A DNA stretch of 64,000 bases from assembly GCF_000247815.1 (NCBI RefSeq), contig NC_021673.1, positions 49,350,069 to 49,414,068 on the forward strand, read 5' to 3'. The number at the start of each line of letters is the position of its first letter. Position 1 is the stretch's first letter. Both the position numbers and the translations under genes were made by a program. Below are positions 38,955 through 53,416 of the stretch, piece by piece. Source of the stretch: Ficedula albicollis. Its lineage: Eukaryota; Chordata; Aves; Passeriformes; Muscicapidae. The notes under the pieces are model-generated. The model had not been told where the DNA came from. It made no database searches and saw only the letters and a program-made list of their open reading frames with translations.

Positions 38955-41900
38955 CTGAAAGAGAAAAATCCAAAGGTTTTACTTAAGACCCACCCATATA
39001 AAAAGATGAAACATGCATTGAGCAGAATGTCATGCTAAACCTGCAACAGTGCTTTCCCCTGTGCATCAAAAGCTTCCCCCTTTCAGATGTAAGCTAGCAT
39101 CTATTTTCCTCACTGAGGCATATAATATTAGCTTCAACAAATAGGTTGAATTCACATGACACTTAAACAACCTGAACTCTTTCAAGAATGATTTCATGTT
39201 TTTCAAAGTTTAACTTCCACTAGCAACTTCTAAATATGTTTTTAAATGTACTGTCCATGGTGTCCGGCTCTGGTATTGTGCATACTTGAGGAGTTCCTAA
39301 ATTTGCCAAAACCTGTCATTAAGTATCTGCAGGATTCAGAATTCATCCTACCAGCTCTTTATTTTCTGCAACAAGAACAGGCTGACTTAAACCACTGGAA
39401 CCTACGCACTGAGCTCTGCCACCATGACTTTGCATTCTCTCTCAAAGTAAAAAAAGCATCACGGTTAGCAGAGTGAAGCTCAAACACGCCATAAATCCTT
39501 CTCCTTGCCCAGCTGTCAGAAAGAAAGGGCATTAAACGTTTTCTTTTGCTTAAGCTCACACAGCCATGGTGTAAGCTATGTGTACACCTACAGCATCCTT
39601 ACAACCTTGTGGTCAAAGCCCATGGGCTCCATCTCCCCCTGGGGTATATGTGTAAGGGAGCTTCCCCTCTTTCAACAACTACCTCCTATTCACCACAGGG
39701 TAAGAGAATAAGGTACCTACAGCGATGAACATGCTGACAGGTACTGGCCGTGTGCAGCACAATGCACAGTCACAATGCCAGTCATGGTTCAGTAGCTCGT
39801 TCATGAGCTGACATCCTAATCTGTCAGAGGAAATGGAGGCATCCCTAACAGTTTGAGAGAGAAGAGCTAATTTTGTACTGAAGATCACGCTGCAGGCTTT
39901 CTGCAGACTGGTGTTCAGCCAAGAAAAAAATATGAAGGTGTATTTCTCCTCTGGCAGTTTTTCCCAAATTTATTTCATCCTTGTTCCCATTCTGATACAT
40001 CTCAAATCCAAAATGCTAAAAACCAGATAAATCTTGCCCGAAATCAGGTCAAGCAGTCCCAAAATAAAACTTCAGTACATTGTCTCATTCTTGGTATCCA
40101 AGTCATCTGTGGGATTAGTTTTAGCTACCTCAAAGATCACTCTCCACCCACAAAGACTTCTTCACTCTAACTGAAATAAATGAAGTGCCAGACAACACAG
40201 GGAGTACAAGAGAGAAGCTTTCTTACAGCATCTTTGCCTACACATGCAGCAACTCTTCTCAGCCCTCAGCAGTCTCCTCCTGTCAGAACAGCCTCAGGGA
40301 GACCAGTCAGGCTATACTCAAAAGAGGGGCAAAGAGCAGGGTTGAGCAGCTAAATACTGGGTGACTTCCCACAGCACTAACAAAGTGCCGTATTTTCTCC
40401 ACTTGTAGTGGAACAGCACCCGACCCAGCTACATTTCATCATGTCTAAGGAATCTGTGTGAAGTGGCCATAGTGCATTTGTGTGGTTTAATCTCAATCAG
40501 TGCTGAAAAGAAGTTGCTTCACAAACAGTTGTGGTTGCTAACTGCTACCATATCCTGGATTTGTGGAGCTGAAAAAAAGTAATTGCTTTGGGACAGACAA
40601 TTAGCATAGGCTAAATCTACCTCCATCAGCAGCTGAGACTAAGCTACTGGACCTCAGCAGCATTAGGCCAGAGCATCTGTATGTACACACATACACAAAG
40701 TTCCATCAGCTTTACTTGGAAGGCAGCAAATCCCAGCATGCAACAATATGAAAACCAGGAAATCAACAAGATTTAAACAACATGAACTATACTATTCACA
40801 TTCAGAAGTTAAAGTTTACTCACATATTTATAAAAATATTGGAGCTTAGAGGCAGACTGTTCTTAAACATAAATAAGAGCACACACAGAGGCTTTTTTTT
40901 AAGCAGCAAAAATTTAGGCTTGAAGTTTCTCATGTTTCCTGCTGCAATTAACATGAACTACCAAATCAGACATACAAATGAGCTTGTGGTTTGCGGTTGG
41001 CTTGTGACAAGTTAAGTGACTTCATCTGGGCCACAATAAGCATCTCTGCAAACATTCTTAGTCTATTGCAAACAAGAGGTATTGAACATAGTGTGAGCAT
41101 GGTGATCTCCAGAGACTTGAGGAGGAACAGAGGAAACAGAGGAACACACAGAGTAATTAAAAGCAGCACTGGACATTTTCTTTGGAGTCTTTCTATTTAA
41201 TCATGAAGATGAATCTAAAACACCAAAGCTTTCAAATTCAAAAGTGTAACACTTGTCAGAGCCCGCAACAAGCCTATGGACCTTTCATCACGCCTGGCTC
41301 AGAGCAAGGTGTGTACATCTACCCTATACTGTAAATTCAATAACTGTATCAAAATAGAAAGACAGCTCATCAAACTTTAGAAAAAAGCTTAAGGAAAACT
41401 GCTGACACCTTATCTCTGAAAGTATTCAAAGCATAAAGTCTCTAGCACAGCAAGCTAGCTAAAATTTGAAAAAGGTTAGCAGTTCCCCAATTTAAAAAAT
41501 ACAATTTTGTTTATCCATTCTAAATATTGGCTTAATCATATTCCAGGAAATAGCGTGTAAGAGTAAAATTAAACCAAGAGGCTTTCCTACATTAACTGCA
41601 TGATGCAGTAGTCAGCATGGCAGTTAATTTAATTGCAACATTTCCACACAGTTAATCCTCTTACTATTAAGGATAGCATCCTGTGGATTTCTTTTCCAGG
41701 ATAACAGAACATCATTACAGAAGTCCAGCTTTGGCAGTCATACTTATAGGCATCACTGCTATACAGAACAGAACTCCCACCAGTAGCAGACAAATAAAAA
41801 AATAAAAAAAGACAAGAACAGGGCAAAAACAAACAAAAAACTCCTCTTCCAAGATATTCCCGACCTGTTTCTCCAATGTATATGAAGCTGGTAGATATTG

Positions 41901-44900
41901 TTCATGGCATTGATCTGTATTAGAAAAGCTTAATTCTGAGCAGTGAAGGAACTAGTGAAATGGTACTACACAAAATGTCCCTAAAAAACTCCATAACAGG
42001 AAAATAGATCTGTTATAAATGTTATCTAGTACAAAGACAGCAGTTATATCAAGGACACAAATAAGCCCCCTCTGCAATATTTTATCTAGCAAGATATATC
42101 ACAAGATGATTTTTTTCTAATGGAGTAGGTACTATTTCCAAGATGAGATTTCACTATCAAAATAGTGAAGTTGTTTATTCAGAGCTTTGCTGCAGTGACA
42201 CTGGAAAATTTATCAGGTAAAATAAGTTATTTTGCCACATATTTGTCTTATCATCTTAATGATCTGTTATACCCAGCACAATGCCTCAAGATTCAGCTCA
42301 CTCTAACTGGTCGGAATTGAATGTTTTCTTAACATATTTGAGGAAGACCTAGAAGCATTGGTTCCCATGGTTATAGCTCACTCAGCCTGTTCTTTAACCT
42401 TGATCAAAGAGCTTTCTTCAGACTTCTCTAATCACACTAGACAATAACAGCCAAGAAATCTAAAATTCATCTTGTGTTTATTACCTTCTGTAATAGATTC
42501 ATCCCCATTTCCATACTGCTATTGCACCTTCCTCCAAAGCGACACATCAACAGAAAATTAGAGCTGTGAAATACACTTTAAGTTTATGACCCCATTACAT
42601 TTCCACGTGGACAAGTTTGTGCAAGTCGTAAGTAAGGACAAAATGACACAAAATATTAGAGTTACAGAGTTCATTACTAAATTAACAGCTCAGGAAAGAG
42701 AAGCAAAGTTCTTGCTGGCAGATCTCTCTTAAAGCACGGATTCAGTGTGCTACAGGTTCCAGTGAACACTATGTGTCATCAGAGGTGACACCAGGAAAAA
42801 GACAGAGGGCGTTACTTTGTCACAGCAGAAGGACTTCATGTACCCACATACAGAGCACTGAGTGCAGTTTTGATCTTCACATCTTAAGAAGGGCACGGTT
42901 GTTTCTGACAAAATGCACAGAAAGGCAAGTGTCAAATGGCAGTTTGCCTCAGAAGGTGGGGTCTCTTCAGTTCAGAGGGACAAAGGACACAGGAAGGAAT
43001 GTAGCAGACAACCAGAATGCAGAACTGTTCCCATGAAACCCTGCAGTATGAGAACTTGGGGGCACTTGATGAAATCAGCAGGGAATCAGTTTAAAGCAGG
43101 TAGAGAATACACATCTTCATTCAGAAGGCAGTAAACTCTTCAAGCTTGCTGTCAGAGGTTATGAAAGCAGGCCATATCAGCAGGTTCAAGAAGAGATGAA
43201 AGAGTAGCATAGCCTTTATGCAGGATATTAAATAGACTAAGTGTAGGTGTAGCCTCCAAAACCTGTAGTACAACAAATGGGAAAACTGAGCAAGCATAAA
43301 GAGACTGAAAGCCATCATCAGATCACTACCCTGAACAGCATTTGTTACTACTAGAGCTTGAGACAGGCTATGAGATGAGATTTCATCTGGCTGACTTGGT
43401 AGGAATTTTTAAGTTTATTTTTAGTCACCAAAATATTTAATAAGATGCAAGCTAAGTGATACAGGTAATTACCAACATTGTACTACTTGGCATGACAGAA
43501 CTGTATTGTTTTAGAAGAAACTGATGCAATTAATCTTGTGATAAAATTTCTTTTCTGGGAAGCTGTTGAAAAGAAGGGACAATGTCACCTGGTTTTTCAT
43601 GTTATAATTAGATTAAAACATTTTCCTTAAAACAATAAGTATTTTGTCTGAAGTTTCTAAAAAGAGGATGTTTTCTGCATGCTGTTTATCTGTCTCTATT
43701 CAAGGACTACAGAAGCTGGTAAATAAACCAAGTTAGACCAGTGGTGTAGTTTCAGGCTGTACATTAGCCAGTGCAATTCTACAACCTACAAGAGGGACAA
43801 TTCTGCACATATCCCTCCAGTGCATGGGCCCCCAACATTTCCCCTACATCGGATCTACCATCACACAGCAGCACAGTCAACTACCTGACCTTAAAAAGTT
43901 AGCACTTCCTCTCCCCTTCATTCATGAAAAAGAGAAAATAAAAAGTAATCCAGAGTTTTCTTTTGTCAGATCCATGACTTGAACAAACTCACCATCCAGC
44001 AGTAGTCACTAGGATGTTAATGAAGCAAAGAGAAGGAAGAAACAGAGTAGAAGAATGCCTAACTACCTATTTCTTCAGCAACCCACAGAAATACCAACTT
44101 GACTGCCACTTAAACCACATCCTAAGAAAAAGACTAAACTTTGCATGATTTACCATCTGCAACTGGAGTGATCTACAAGGGCAGCATTACCAGGCACCAC
44201 TTGCTCTGCAGAGCAGCAGTGGTATTACACTTTAGGCAGATATCCTTCTGGCACAGCAAAAGAAGTTACATACACGTTATTTTTAACCTGGATCAGTTCC
44301 CCAATTCAAGCAACCACACAGACACACTGCACAGTAGTACCAGCAACACAGAAGAGATGGGCCAATGGTAAGCAGCCCTATCATCCTCTGATATGTTTCA
44401 ACAGAAGATCTGCATCCTGAAAAATAAACACCAGGAAATGACTGACTTAGCTGTGCTCATACTATTATTAGTAAGATTATGTGGAAAAATCAGAAGAGGG
44501 CTGGCATGGATATAAAAAAAAAACCAAAACAAAACCCACCAAACTCAAGTAAGGATTATTGAATTGAAGTCAGCTCTTCAGCACAGATTACCCACCATAT
44601 TAACTCATAACACCACTGAGGGTCAGCACAGGAATATCTCCTTAAGCAAATGCTTAGAGAATAGCTAAATACTGAAGCCAAGACTGTGGCTCCCAGTGGC
44701 TCACAGTGTGGGTCACTTTTGCCAAATCAAGATACAGTTGCACTGTTTGCTACTATAGAGTCTTGCTTTTCAACATCTCGCTCCTTCCAACTACTGGTTT
44801 ATGTGGCATAAACAGTTGTATCAGTCAGCAAGGGAACTAAACCAGATGAAAATTTTATCATTTTGGGGTTTGCCTGGTTTACACAGTAAAAGACAGGAAT

Positions 44901-47900
44901 AAGCAGTATAGTATAAGCAGAAAAGAGGGCTAGCTCATTTTGCAAACACCACATTTGGAACTACAACACCAAGACTTGTTTAAGGGAAAGCCTGCAGGTG
45001 TTTGTGCTTCTCTGCAAGGGTGTGCCACTCCTACATCCTTCCTGTGCCTTTCCTCTCACCCACAGAAGGACTGTAGGTAAAATATCCTTTTTCCGTTTTT
45101 GACTACAGTTGGAGCTTGACAAAATTTTGTTCTACGTCAGCTGAAGCCAGTTCCAGAAACAATTGAGGGAGAGCTCACAGCTGTTAAAAAAAGCAAAGTT
45201 CCTTTCTTCTTCCTGCCTTTCCTTCTTTCTTGTCTACAGTCTATTCCTGGACTGCCTCATCCCTACATCATCAGATCAAGCAGCCTTTTTACTAAGCAAA
45301 TTTAATGAATTAAAGTGGCACAAAATTATTCCCTCCTTGCCATCACCTTCAAAAATTGTCCCAAAAAAGAGTGGCAAGATCTTCTGGGGAAGGAGAGAAG
45401 AAATCATAACCATCCTCTTTCAGTGCTGATCTGTTATGTCTGTTAACTGCACTTTGGAAAATTTTGGAAAACATCTAAGAGATTGTTCTTTAAGTATAAA
45501 GATGAATTAAAGAGTATTTTTCTGTTGGCCTAATGTTACACAGAACTGTTTGCCATCAGCTGAACCCAAACAGTTGTACTGTGCCCCTGGTATGCCATAA
45601 CTATCTTCAATTGCTCTAACCAAAAGCTAAACTTTTTCAGAGCCTTTCCTCTCTAGTGATTAATTGTGAGGAAAAATCACAAACTTAATTCAGGAAAATA
45701 TCTATACAGATTTTTTTTTAAAAAAAACACCCCACTTGATCCATCTCATCAGCCTTGATATGAAAGTAAGGAACTAAACAGAAGATCATCATAACAAATA
45801 TTTTGATAGGAAGCAAGCAGAAGAATTAAGCAGTTTGTGCTGAGACCAGAAAGTATAACAGGACATAATTATTTTCTTTAGAAAACTTAGTATAGGCCAA
45901 AAATTCTACAAAAAGATCCTAAGAGAACTAAAAGAAGGATAACTTTACACTGTTCTTAAAATCAGCCCGAATGAAGGAACACTAAAAGTGATTTACTACA
46001 TGGATACTCAAGTTTTACTTCTGTTCACTTGAAAAATATACTAGTGTTCTCTAAGATTTTACTGAAGTCTACAGGGCAGTACTACCAGCATCAATCAAGC
46101 AGGTAGGAGCATGGCCACTCAGATGCCATGTGCTGTCTTTACTTTAAGGAATTTCTGCAGGGTTGTGCAGATGCCTTAAAATAGTAAGAAATATGTGGAA
46201 ATTTCAGTAAGAAAAAGAGTAAGAAATTGTGGCAGGAAATACCATGTCTTATAAAGTGACAGAGAAAAGGGAAAACCAGGCATGGTTTGATACAGGTCAA
46301 ATCTACAATCTACCATTTATGTAGCACTATTAATAAATGTATTATGAGGAGTGATGCAAAATGGAAAATTAAACAGCTCTCTTAATAAATTTCTCCAGTT
46401 CCCGTTCTTCATGCGACTTTTCATTCTCAGCTGCTTAAGAAGCACCAGGTTTTCAATGAATCAGAAACCTTCACTATTAAGAATGTTTTCTTACAACTCA
46501 CTGAAATTCAATTAATCAGTGAAAACAGACGAATATGAAAAACATAAAAACTCAAAAAGTCCCAACCATACAAATGGCTCATTTCTTGTGCTGTTATTTG
46601 CATACACTCCCACGCAGGGAGCCTGTAAAGGCATGGTGAAATTTCACATGAATATACAATTACAGGTTGTGTTCAGCAAAAAAAAAGGTCACAAGCAAAA
46701 CCTTTGGAAAAGAACAAGCACCAGGGACTTCACGCAGGTTCCCAGCATTGGGAAGATGGGGATTAAAAAGATGTCCCACCTTCAAACACAGCACAGAGTT
46801 GAATAATTACAACAAAAGGAAGGTGGGGCAGCTCTTCTTGCAAAACAGAATTAAAAGTCTCCCAAAACTAATGGAGTAGATTCGATGTCTGCTACCCTCC
46901 ACTTCAAGCAATAAGAATAAAAAGGAAATGTGAAAGATAGGAAAGAAAGGAAGGAAAAAAAAAAACCACCAGAAGTCTTCTGATGAATCAGATGTAAAAA
47001 AATAAGCCCAATAAAATTGTGATAATAAAAATGGGTTGCATTGAATATACAGATGAATTAAATGTCCTTCTATTTAAAAGACAACAAAAAAAGTCACCAT
47101 TGTCACCACTGTATACTCAGTGCTCGCTCACAAACCCCTCAGCACTAGCAACTAACCCTTCATTTATGAGAGTTGCTCAGATGGAGGGAGTTAAGGGTGA
47201 CCACATTCTGCCTCCAGCAGTGAAACCAGCTTTAACACCATCCTTCCCCAGGCAAACACAGGATCTACAAATGGATCTAGAGGAGGCCATGGTCTACAAG
47301 GCCAAGGGCGATGAGCAGCAATGAGGGACCAGCCATACCCTCCAAGGTACAGCATCAGCCACACAAATGTCTGTCCCTGCATTGCTTGTACTGCCAGCAG
47401 AGGAACACAGCTAACAGTTATCTGAGCTGTGGTTTTCAGCCAGGGAACACACACAGCACACAAAATTATACAGCCATGCTCTACTCTTCAGATAGCATTT
47501 TCTTTTCTACACCTGAGCTCCCTCAGGCTATAGTGTTCGTGAGTCATTGCCTCTGATATACACAAGCATCTAATTCAGGTACAGCCTGGATAGACTGAAG
47601 CAAAGGTGACTTTTTTATTCTTATCTTGCAGTGTCTAGCATGATAAGATCCTGACTCAGAAGTCAGGCTTTTAGACATTTGACCTTTTAGAGAAATGCTC
47701 CTTCATGATAAGCAAAGCCTTTTAAAAAAACACACACAAATCAAGATAATTAAAAATCAAACAGTTTTGAGATCAGAACACCAGACAGATTTTAGCTCAG
47801 GCACTATGTGCACTTGGTTTTCTTGTCCACATACCCTCCTCTTTTATTTCTCTCACTTTTAGAAAAAAAGGCTTAAAGACATAATTAATAATTTCCACTG

Positions 47901-50539
47901 CAGTTTCAGGGGCACAGATACCATGACCTTAGAGGCAGCAGCCAAAACTGAATCTGCTGTGATAAGCCCTATCTCTAGTAGGAACCCTGGCTGAATCAAA
48001 ATTTGTTGAAAGACCTTGCTTACTGCCTGAAGGAGTTATTGCTACTTTGGTAGAGGCATTTTTACAAATAATACAGCTAAAACATAAGTAAATTAAGAGA
48101 CAGAACTGCTTGGGTGTAGTTTTTATTTATGCATGGGATAATTGGGATATATAGGTCCAGCTACAAAAGATAAAGAGTTTTGTACATGACAGCTAAAACA
48201 CAGATGGGCTGTTTGCCACCAAAAACTACAAATGTAAGCCATTTAACATTTGGAACATTTTCACTTCAAAGCTTCTTGCTACTGTATACAAGAATTGTTT
48301 TTCTTTCTGGTAACTTCAAACAAAACAGTATTTTAAAGAGGCATATCTACCTGGAAGGTAGTCTCTGAAGAAACATGACCTATAGAAAATGTTATCTGCA
48401 TGCATACAGACATACAATTCACCTTTAAGAGCTGTGAAAAATATTTCTTGTGAGAAGCTGTCACTGTCACAAAAAATGCTCTGCTCACGTCCATTAGTAA
48501 AAGTCAGATTAAAGCTACATGGATTTTAACAATTAACTGTTGTAGCTTCCTTGAACGGCATGTGTTTTTCCTGATACCTGGTGATTTTCATGTTTTAATT
48601 CAGACAGCAACAACCTCCTACTGAACACTAATGAGGGAAAGTATGTGGAAGGGGTGATGGCCTATATAAGCCTCTCTTCACAGCCACTATCCAACAACCA
48701 GCTTTAAACAGTAAACAAAATCTAATGAAAGTCACAGACATCTGAGTAATTCTAGAGGCATTTAGAGCTCTTCTCTCTTATTTATGTGACTCAGAGTCAG
48801 ACACTCTACATATTTCCAGCAGGGAATAAACAAACTCAAAGTCCTCTCTGCAGTGCAATGCAAAATGTCCTAGAAGACCATAATTTTCCATCCTTATTGT
48901 AAGTTAAAAGCAGCCAAAAACCATCAGACTCTCTTTTATGTGGAACAGAAAACATTTTTCTTCTCCAAAGCTGCAGAATTCTATCCACCAAAGGTGGAGA
49001 TAAAGCCTGAACTATCTCTCCAATTGAATTAGGACAAAGACCTTCAAAAACTGAAGTATTCACTCAATGCTTTTTGGAAATACTCTCTGCACAGAGTTTA
49101 AATGCCAACAGGCAAATTCAATTGTGTCTGCTTTATTGGTAAACACTGTGTCGCCATTGAAGGCAATTAGCAGAACAATCTCACTATTTAATTTGGTGGA
49201 GGCAAACCACAGAAGTCAGTAATTACTTCAACAGGTTTCCTTGAAGTGGCCTTTGAAGTGTCTGTCAATTGAAACTTGAAAAGAAAGGAGAGGAAAAAAA
49301 CAAAATAAACACAAAAACCCAGAAGATTGGGGGGAAAAAAAAAAAAAAAGGGATATATTGAGGAGGCTGTCCAGGGTGGCAAGCAGTTAAATGAGAAGCT
49401 GAAACTGGTCTGTTAAAAAACAAGCAAAATGAACAAACAAAAATAAAACAAAAGAGCCTAGAAAAAAACAAAAACAACACAGCACTATCTTATGAGCAAC
49501 TCTTTTGCTGGCTTGCTAAATTTAGTCTTTCCAAATGCTTAACTTTGCCTAAGTTTCCTCTATTTCTCGTGTGTGGGTATGAATTACAGGAAGAGAAAAC
49601 TTAGTTCATGTCTCAGTCGTATTATGAAATCCTAAAGAACTGTAAAACTCAAAACAGAACCAAGACATGCTTCCACTTAAGAGCAAGCCAAACTAAACTG
49701 ATAACAAGGTGAGCAAGAGGCATCTATATCTATGCAGCTAAACTCAGGTTTTTTTAGCTGAGAAACCACGAAGATTAGGAAGTTTGTCTGTGGATTGCAG
49801 CAGGTTTTAAACAGTATCCTTCTTCATTGCTTAGAAATTGTACCTCTGCAGTACTACACATACATACTTCCAAATAACCTTTCTTTTGCAATTTCAACAG
49901 TTTTATCAGTAATGCTAGGAATTAATATTGTACTTGGTCCCATTCAGATGAGCATATCCCATATATTCATACTAGACATTCCATTTTTATTACAGCTATA
50001 GCCTTTTCATGACTCTGTGCTGAAATCATTGCATCACTTGATGAATCACCTATTGCCACACTATATGGGGACAAGAAAAAGTAAGCCAACAGAACTTATA
50101 GAACTGGGTAAGGACAAGACAGCAGGCAGGAGTGAGTAGCAAATATTGCACAGTCACTGAAACTTATTTCTACCTGCTCAGCCAAAAAGGAATGTGACAT
50201 GCACTGAAGGTCTCCTCAGACTTCAAAGAGCCCTTCATGTTATAAATATTTGTTTCCTGTACACCACTTGTTAGCAGTATACTAAAAACACAAGAATACC
50301 GAAGTTGAAGGGCTCAAGTCTCAAACTCAACTGACATGAACAACTTGGTACATTAAGACTTTTATATGCTTTTCCTAACAGAAGAAATCAGTTTAAAAGT
50401 CATTAAATCAGGTCTCCCACTTCCTACCCTCTCAGTGGCATTGCATTATGGAAAGTATATTTTCATATATGTTAAATTAAATGATTGTGGCAACTATTTG
50501 TATAGGCTATGTAAGAATTGCATTGAACGATTTACCCAC
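38955..50539 (-). other. ELMO1 intron (about 11.6 kb)
   Basis: Intron between the 73-nt and 51-nt exons. I recognised no transposable element, RNA gene or additional exon in it. It is AT-rich with ordinary short A or T runs, for example A15 near 49335. It appears to be old, unremarkable intronic sequence. Confidence 0.75.
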
Positions 50540-50612
50540 CTTCTCAGTGATGTAGAAATTAGAACTATCAGCATGCTGCAGTGCAAATTGGTCATGATTT
50601 GCAAGAGACCAC
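50540..50612 (-). CDS. ELMO1: ELMO1 coding exon (third coding exon, 73 nt)
   Basis: The acceptor is TTTCTAAG and the donor is GTGGGT on the minus strand. One base completes the split Gly codon, then 24 codons follow, starting WSLANHDQFALQHAD and ending SSNFYITEK, in phase 0. It matches about residues 41-64 of ELMO1 and clearly not ELMO2, which reads WSLPNPEYYTLRYAD. The residues after NH are Asp-Gln (GAC CAA), where the mammalian protein has Glu-Tyr. The splice sites and frame are otherwise intact. The intron to the previous exon is only 912 nt, the shortest seen here. Role as for the other ELMO1 exons: N-terminal RhoG-binding region. Confidence 0.95.
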
Positions 50613-51524
50613 CTTAGAAATATGAAAATAAATTAATCACAAAATGAAATCTTAATAATTCAAAAAGTACCCTTTACATAAATTTAGTATGACCAAAAAA
50701 GCGTCTGTCATTCTCATGTATTTCTAATACTTCTCATAGTTTTCCATAGTTTTCAATGATGAGTTCCAAAGTTTAAGTTAAAAGCATGCTTACAAAGGGA
50801 AAACCTCAGTATAAATATATTCTAGTGATCTTTTTTACAGGAAGCAAGATCACTAAGTCACTAAAATTTATTAAAAAAAAAAAATTACAGCACCAGAAAT
50901 TTATGCTAGCTTATACAATACACAATGGATATAGAAGTTAATATATTACATTAGGCATAAAATATTAGCTCAGCAGCAATTCGATGAATATAGCTAGTTT
51001 TTCCTGTGCGGTAGCACTTGCTTAAAAGAGCTTTTTTAATTAATCCAATAATCTTAAATCAAGGTATTTGTCTTAGCCAATTATTAGTCTATACTGTACA
51101 ATTTGCAATCTACATTTCAGTTTCACATGAACAGTCACATCAACTGGACCTGCTTACAGCACCCACTGGAATCAGTGCTCAAAATTCAGAGCCAGAGGCA
51201 GTGCTTTAGTCCCTTAACCCATGAACAGCAGGGACCACAAGCCAAAGTGAGTCGGCAAAATGCATCTCTGTGCAGAAGGGAAGGAAGCAGTCAAAATGAG
51301 AGCCACCCACACGATGGAGCTGCTTTGTTAGGAGCCTCATCTTGCAAGCAATTGATCCAAAATGCACTGCAAATTCAAAATTTGAAGCTAACACAAAAAG
51401 ATTTAAAAAACTAACAACTAGTCATACAGGATATCCAGATTTTCTATGGAAAAATATTATCTACTAGTTGGTTTAATACTTCAAAAAGCACTGTATCTAG
51501 TATGTACTATATGACAGAACTTAC
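50613..51524 (-). other. ELMO1 intron (912 nt)
   Basis: A short intron between the 41-nt and 73-nt coding exons. It has a GTAAGT donor and a TTTCTAAG acceptor. It holds a short A11 run near 50874 and nothing else recognised. Confidence 0.9.
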
Positions 51525-51565
51525 CCATCACAAACTTCTTTTATTATCGAGGACAGTGGCTTTTT
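51525..51565 (-). CDS. ELMO1: ELMO1 coding exon (second coding exon, 41 nt)
   Basis: Read on the minus strand, a pyrimidine-rich stretch ending ATTTACCAG precedes the exon and GTAAGT follows it. The exon translates in phase 0 to KKPLSSIIKEVCD plus the first two bases of a Gly codon (GG), which is completed by the next exon. It corresponds to about residues 27-40 of vertebrate ELMO1, where mammals have KKPLSAIIKEVCDG, so there is one Ala-to-Ser change. ELMO1 is a cytoplasmic scaffold that binds DOCK1/DOCK2-type exchange factors and RhoG-GTP to activate Rac in phagocytosis of apoptotic cells and in cell migration. This piece belongs to the N-terminal RhoG-binding region. ELMO2 reads KRPLASIIKEVCDG here and fits less well. 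The preceding coding exon, with the start codon, was not found in the window. Confidence 0.95.
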
Positions 51566-53371
51566 CTGGTAAATGAAAAAAAGACAGAAAAAGCAAAATC
51601 ACCAAATTAGAATACCTTTGAGCTCTTAGAATATGATTCCAAAGCCAGTAAATGCAAAGAACAAAACTAGTAGCATTTTGTTCTCTATTTAACATTAAGT
51701 GTGAAAGGATCCCAAAATTTTCTACTGTTTTGGTCTCATAAAGGTATAAAGATAGCAGTTCTACATATATGCATTATGACATTATCCATTATTTTTGCCA
51801 ATCTTAGCCCATATGACATAAACTCAGTTTTTCAACTGAGAAATCAAAACCGTATCTCATTGCCCAACAGAAAAAGAAGATTTAGATATCAACACGAGCA
51901 TTTTCCAGGAATGACATCTGAAACCAGAAGACATTCAATAATTGTAAACTTTCTTTTGTTCCTTTCAGAGATGGTCATATGATGACAGTAATCTTCTCTC
52001 TTAAGTGCACACATACAGGTCTCTCTCTGATAAAACACTACCTGGAAGGTGTTAACATTGCAGATGTATCAGTTCTGCTTTATTCTCTACATCTGTGCAA
52101 ACAGGAGCATTTGGACTGACTCAAAACAGCTCTCTTTGCTTTGGTCTCAAAATAGAGAAGAAGAAAAGAGAGTAGCCTGTTGATGTTGCAATGCTTTGAA
52201 CATTGTTATAAACACAGGGTGTTTATAACACAAATGTTTTTAGAAGACTTCTGGCTAAGAGAAAATGCACTTTTATGTCCCAAACCACAGATAAAATTGC
52301 ATGGCATAAAGAAACATGCCAGATTTCACCAAGTGACTACGAAGCCTTTTCCCCCCAGTACTGACCACACAATGTCACACATATCTACTGCTTCACAAAA
52401 ACTTCTCAAATCACCTAAACATCATAGGATCCCCCTCTCTAGCTACTTCCAATAATGACAGTTCACTGAATTACTAAAAAGCAAACAAAATAAACAAATA
52501 CACAAAAGTCACCATAAACCCACTCACAATTCAGCATTGTTGTCAAAATAAGCTTTTTACCTTTAATTTTTGTAGAAAATGATTAGTGGGAAAATTAACT
52601 CAGTATCAGGGTATGTTATGTGAAGGAAGAATTATTTCTCCCTTTAATTTGTTTTCTGTGCTTCACCACTGCATAGGCAGAAAGCCAGAGACAGGACTCC
52701 TTGGCCTGGTCAGGATCAGGGAAGGATTTATTATTTCAACAGTCCAGTCAACCAAGCCACTTTATAAACAGGACGAAGCATAACACTAGATCATTTTAAT
52801 CAGACATGAATGAAAGCACCTGATGAAAGGATTCTGTTCCTGCTTATCATATTGTCTCAGTCCTTGATTTACTTCCTTCCTCTTTCACTGCCATTTCTAT
52901 TTTCACATGACCACCCGAAGTGATCCACACCAAGGAAGTTAATCAAACTAAAAGCTGGCCCAGGAGAAGGGTGGGGGAAAAATAGTTTTCACCAGGACTG
53001 ATTTCCTCATCTGCCTGGCTATGTCCCTAAATGAGCAGCAAACACCAGCATATGGGAGAAAAAGCAGAAGTGGGAAACTGCTCCATTCTGTAGCAGGCAC
53101 ATGTCCCTTCTCCATGGCTGCTTCTCTATTGCACTGGCTCAGTTGTTTGCATAGCTGCAGCCAGGCTGTGAAGCAGATCAGGCAGATCACACCAGAAAGA
53201 AAAAGTGGATTTTGCCCCCAGGTTTTTTGGACTGATCAGTTCCCCAGTCTGGATTACTGTGTCACTTATGTACAGCTACCTGCTGTCCTCTCTCTGAGGG
53301 TTTTTTCCGCTTCTGCAACCCTGTGAGAGCAATGCTGGCTTCCAACTGCTTTCTTTCCTCTACCTTTTAAG

Positions 53372-53416
53372 AAAAACAAAACAAAACAAAACAAAACAAA
53401 ACAAAACAAAACAAAA
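53372..53416. repeat. AAAAC pentanucleotide microsatellite
   Basis: About nine near-perfect AAAAC units, followed by a G-rich patch. Confidence 0.95.
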
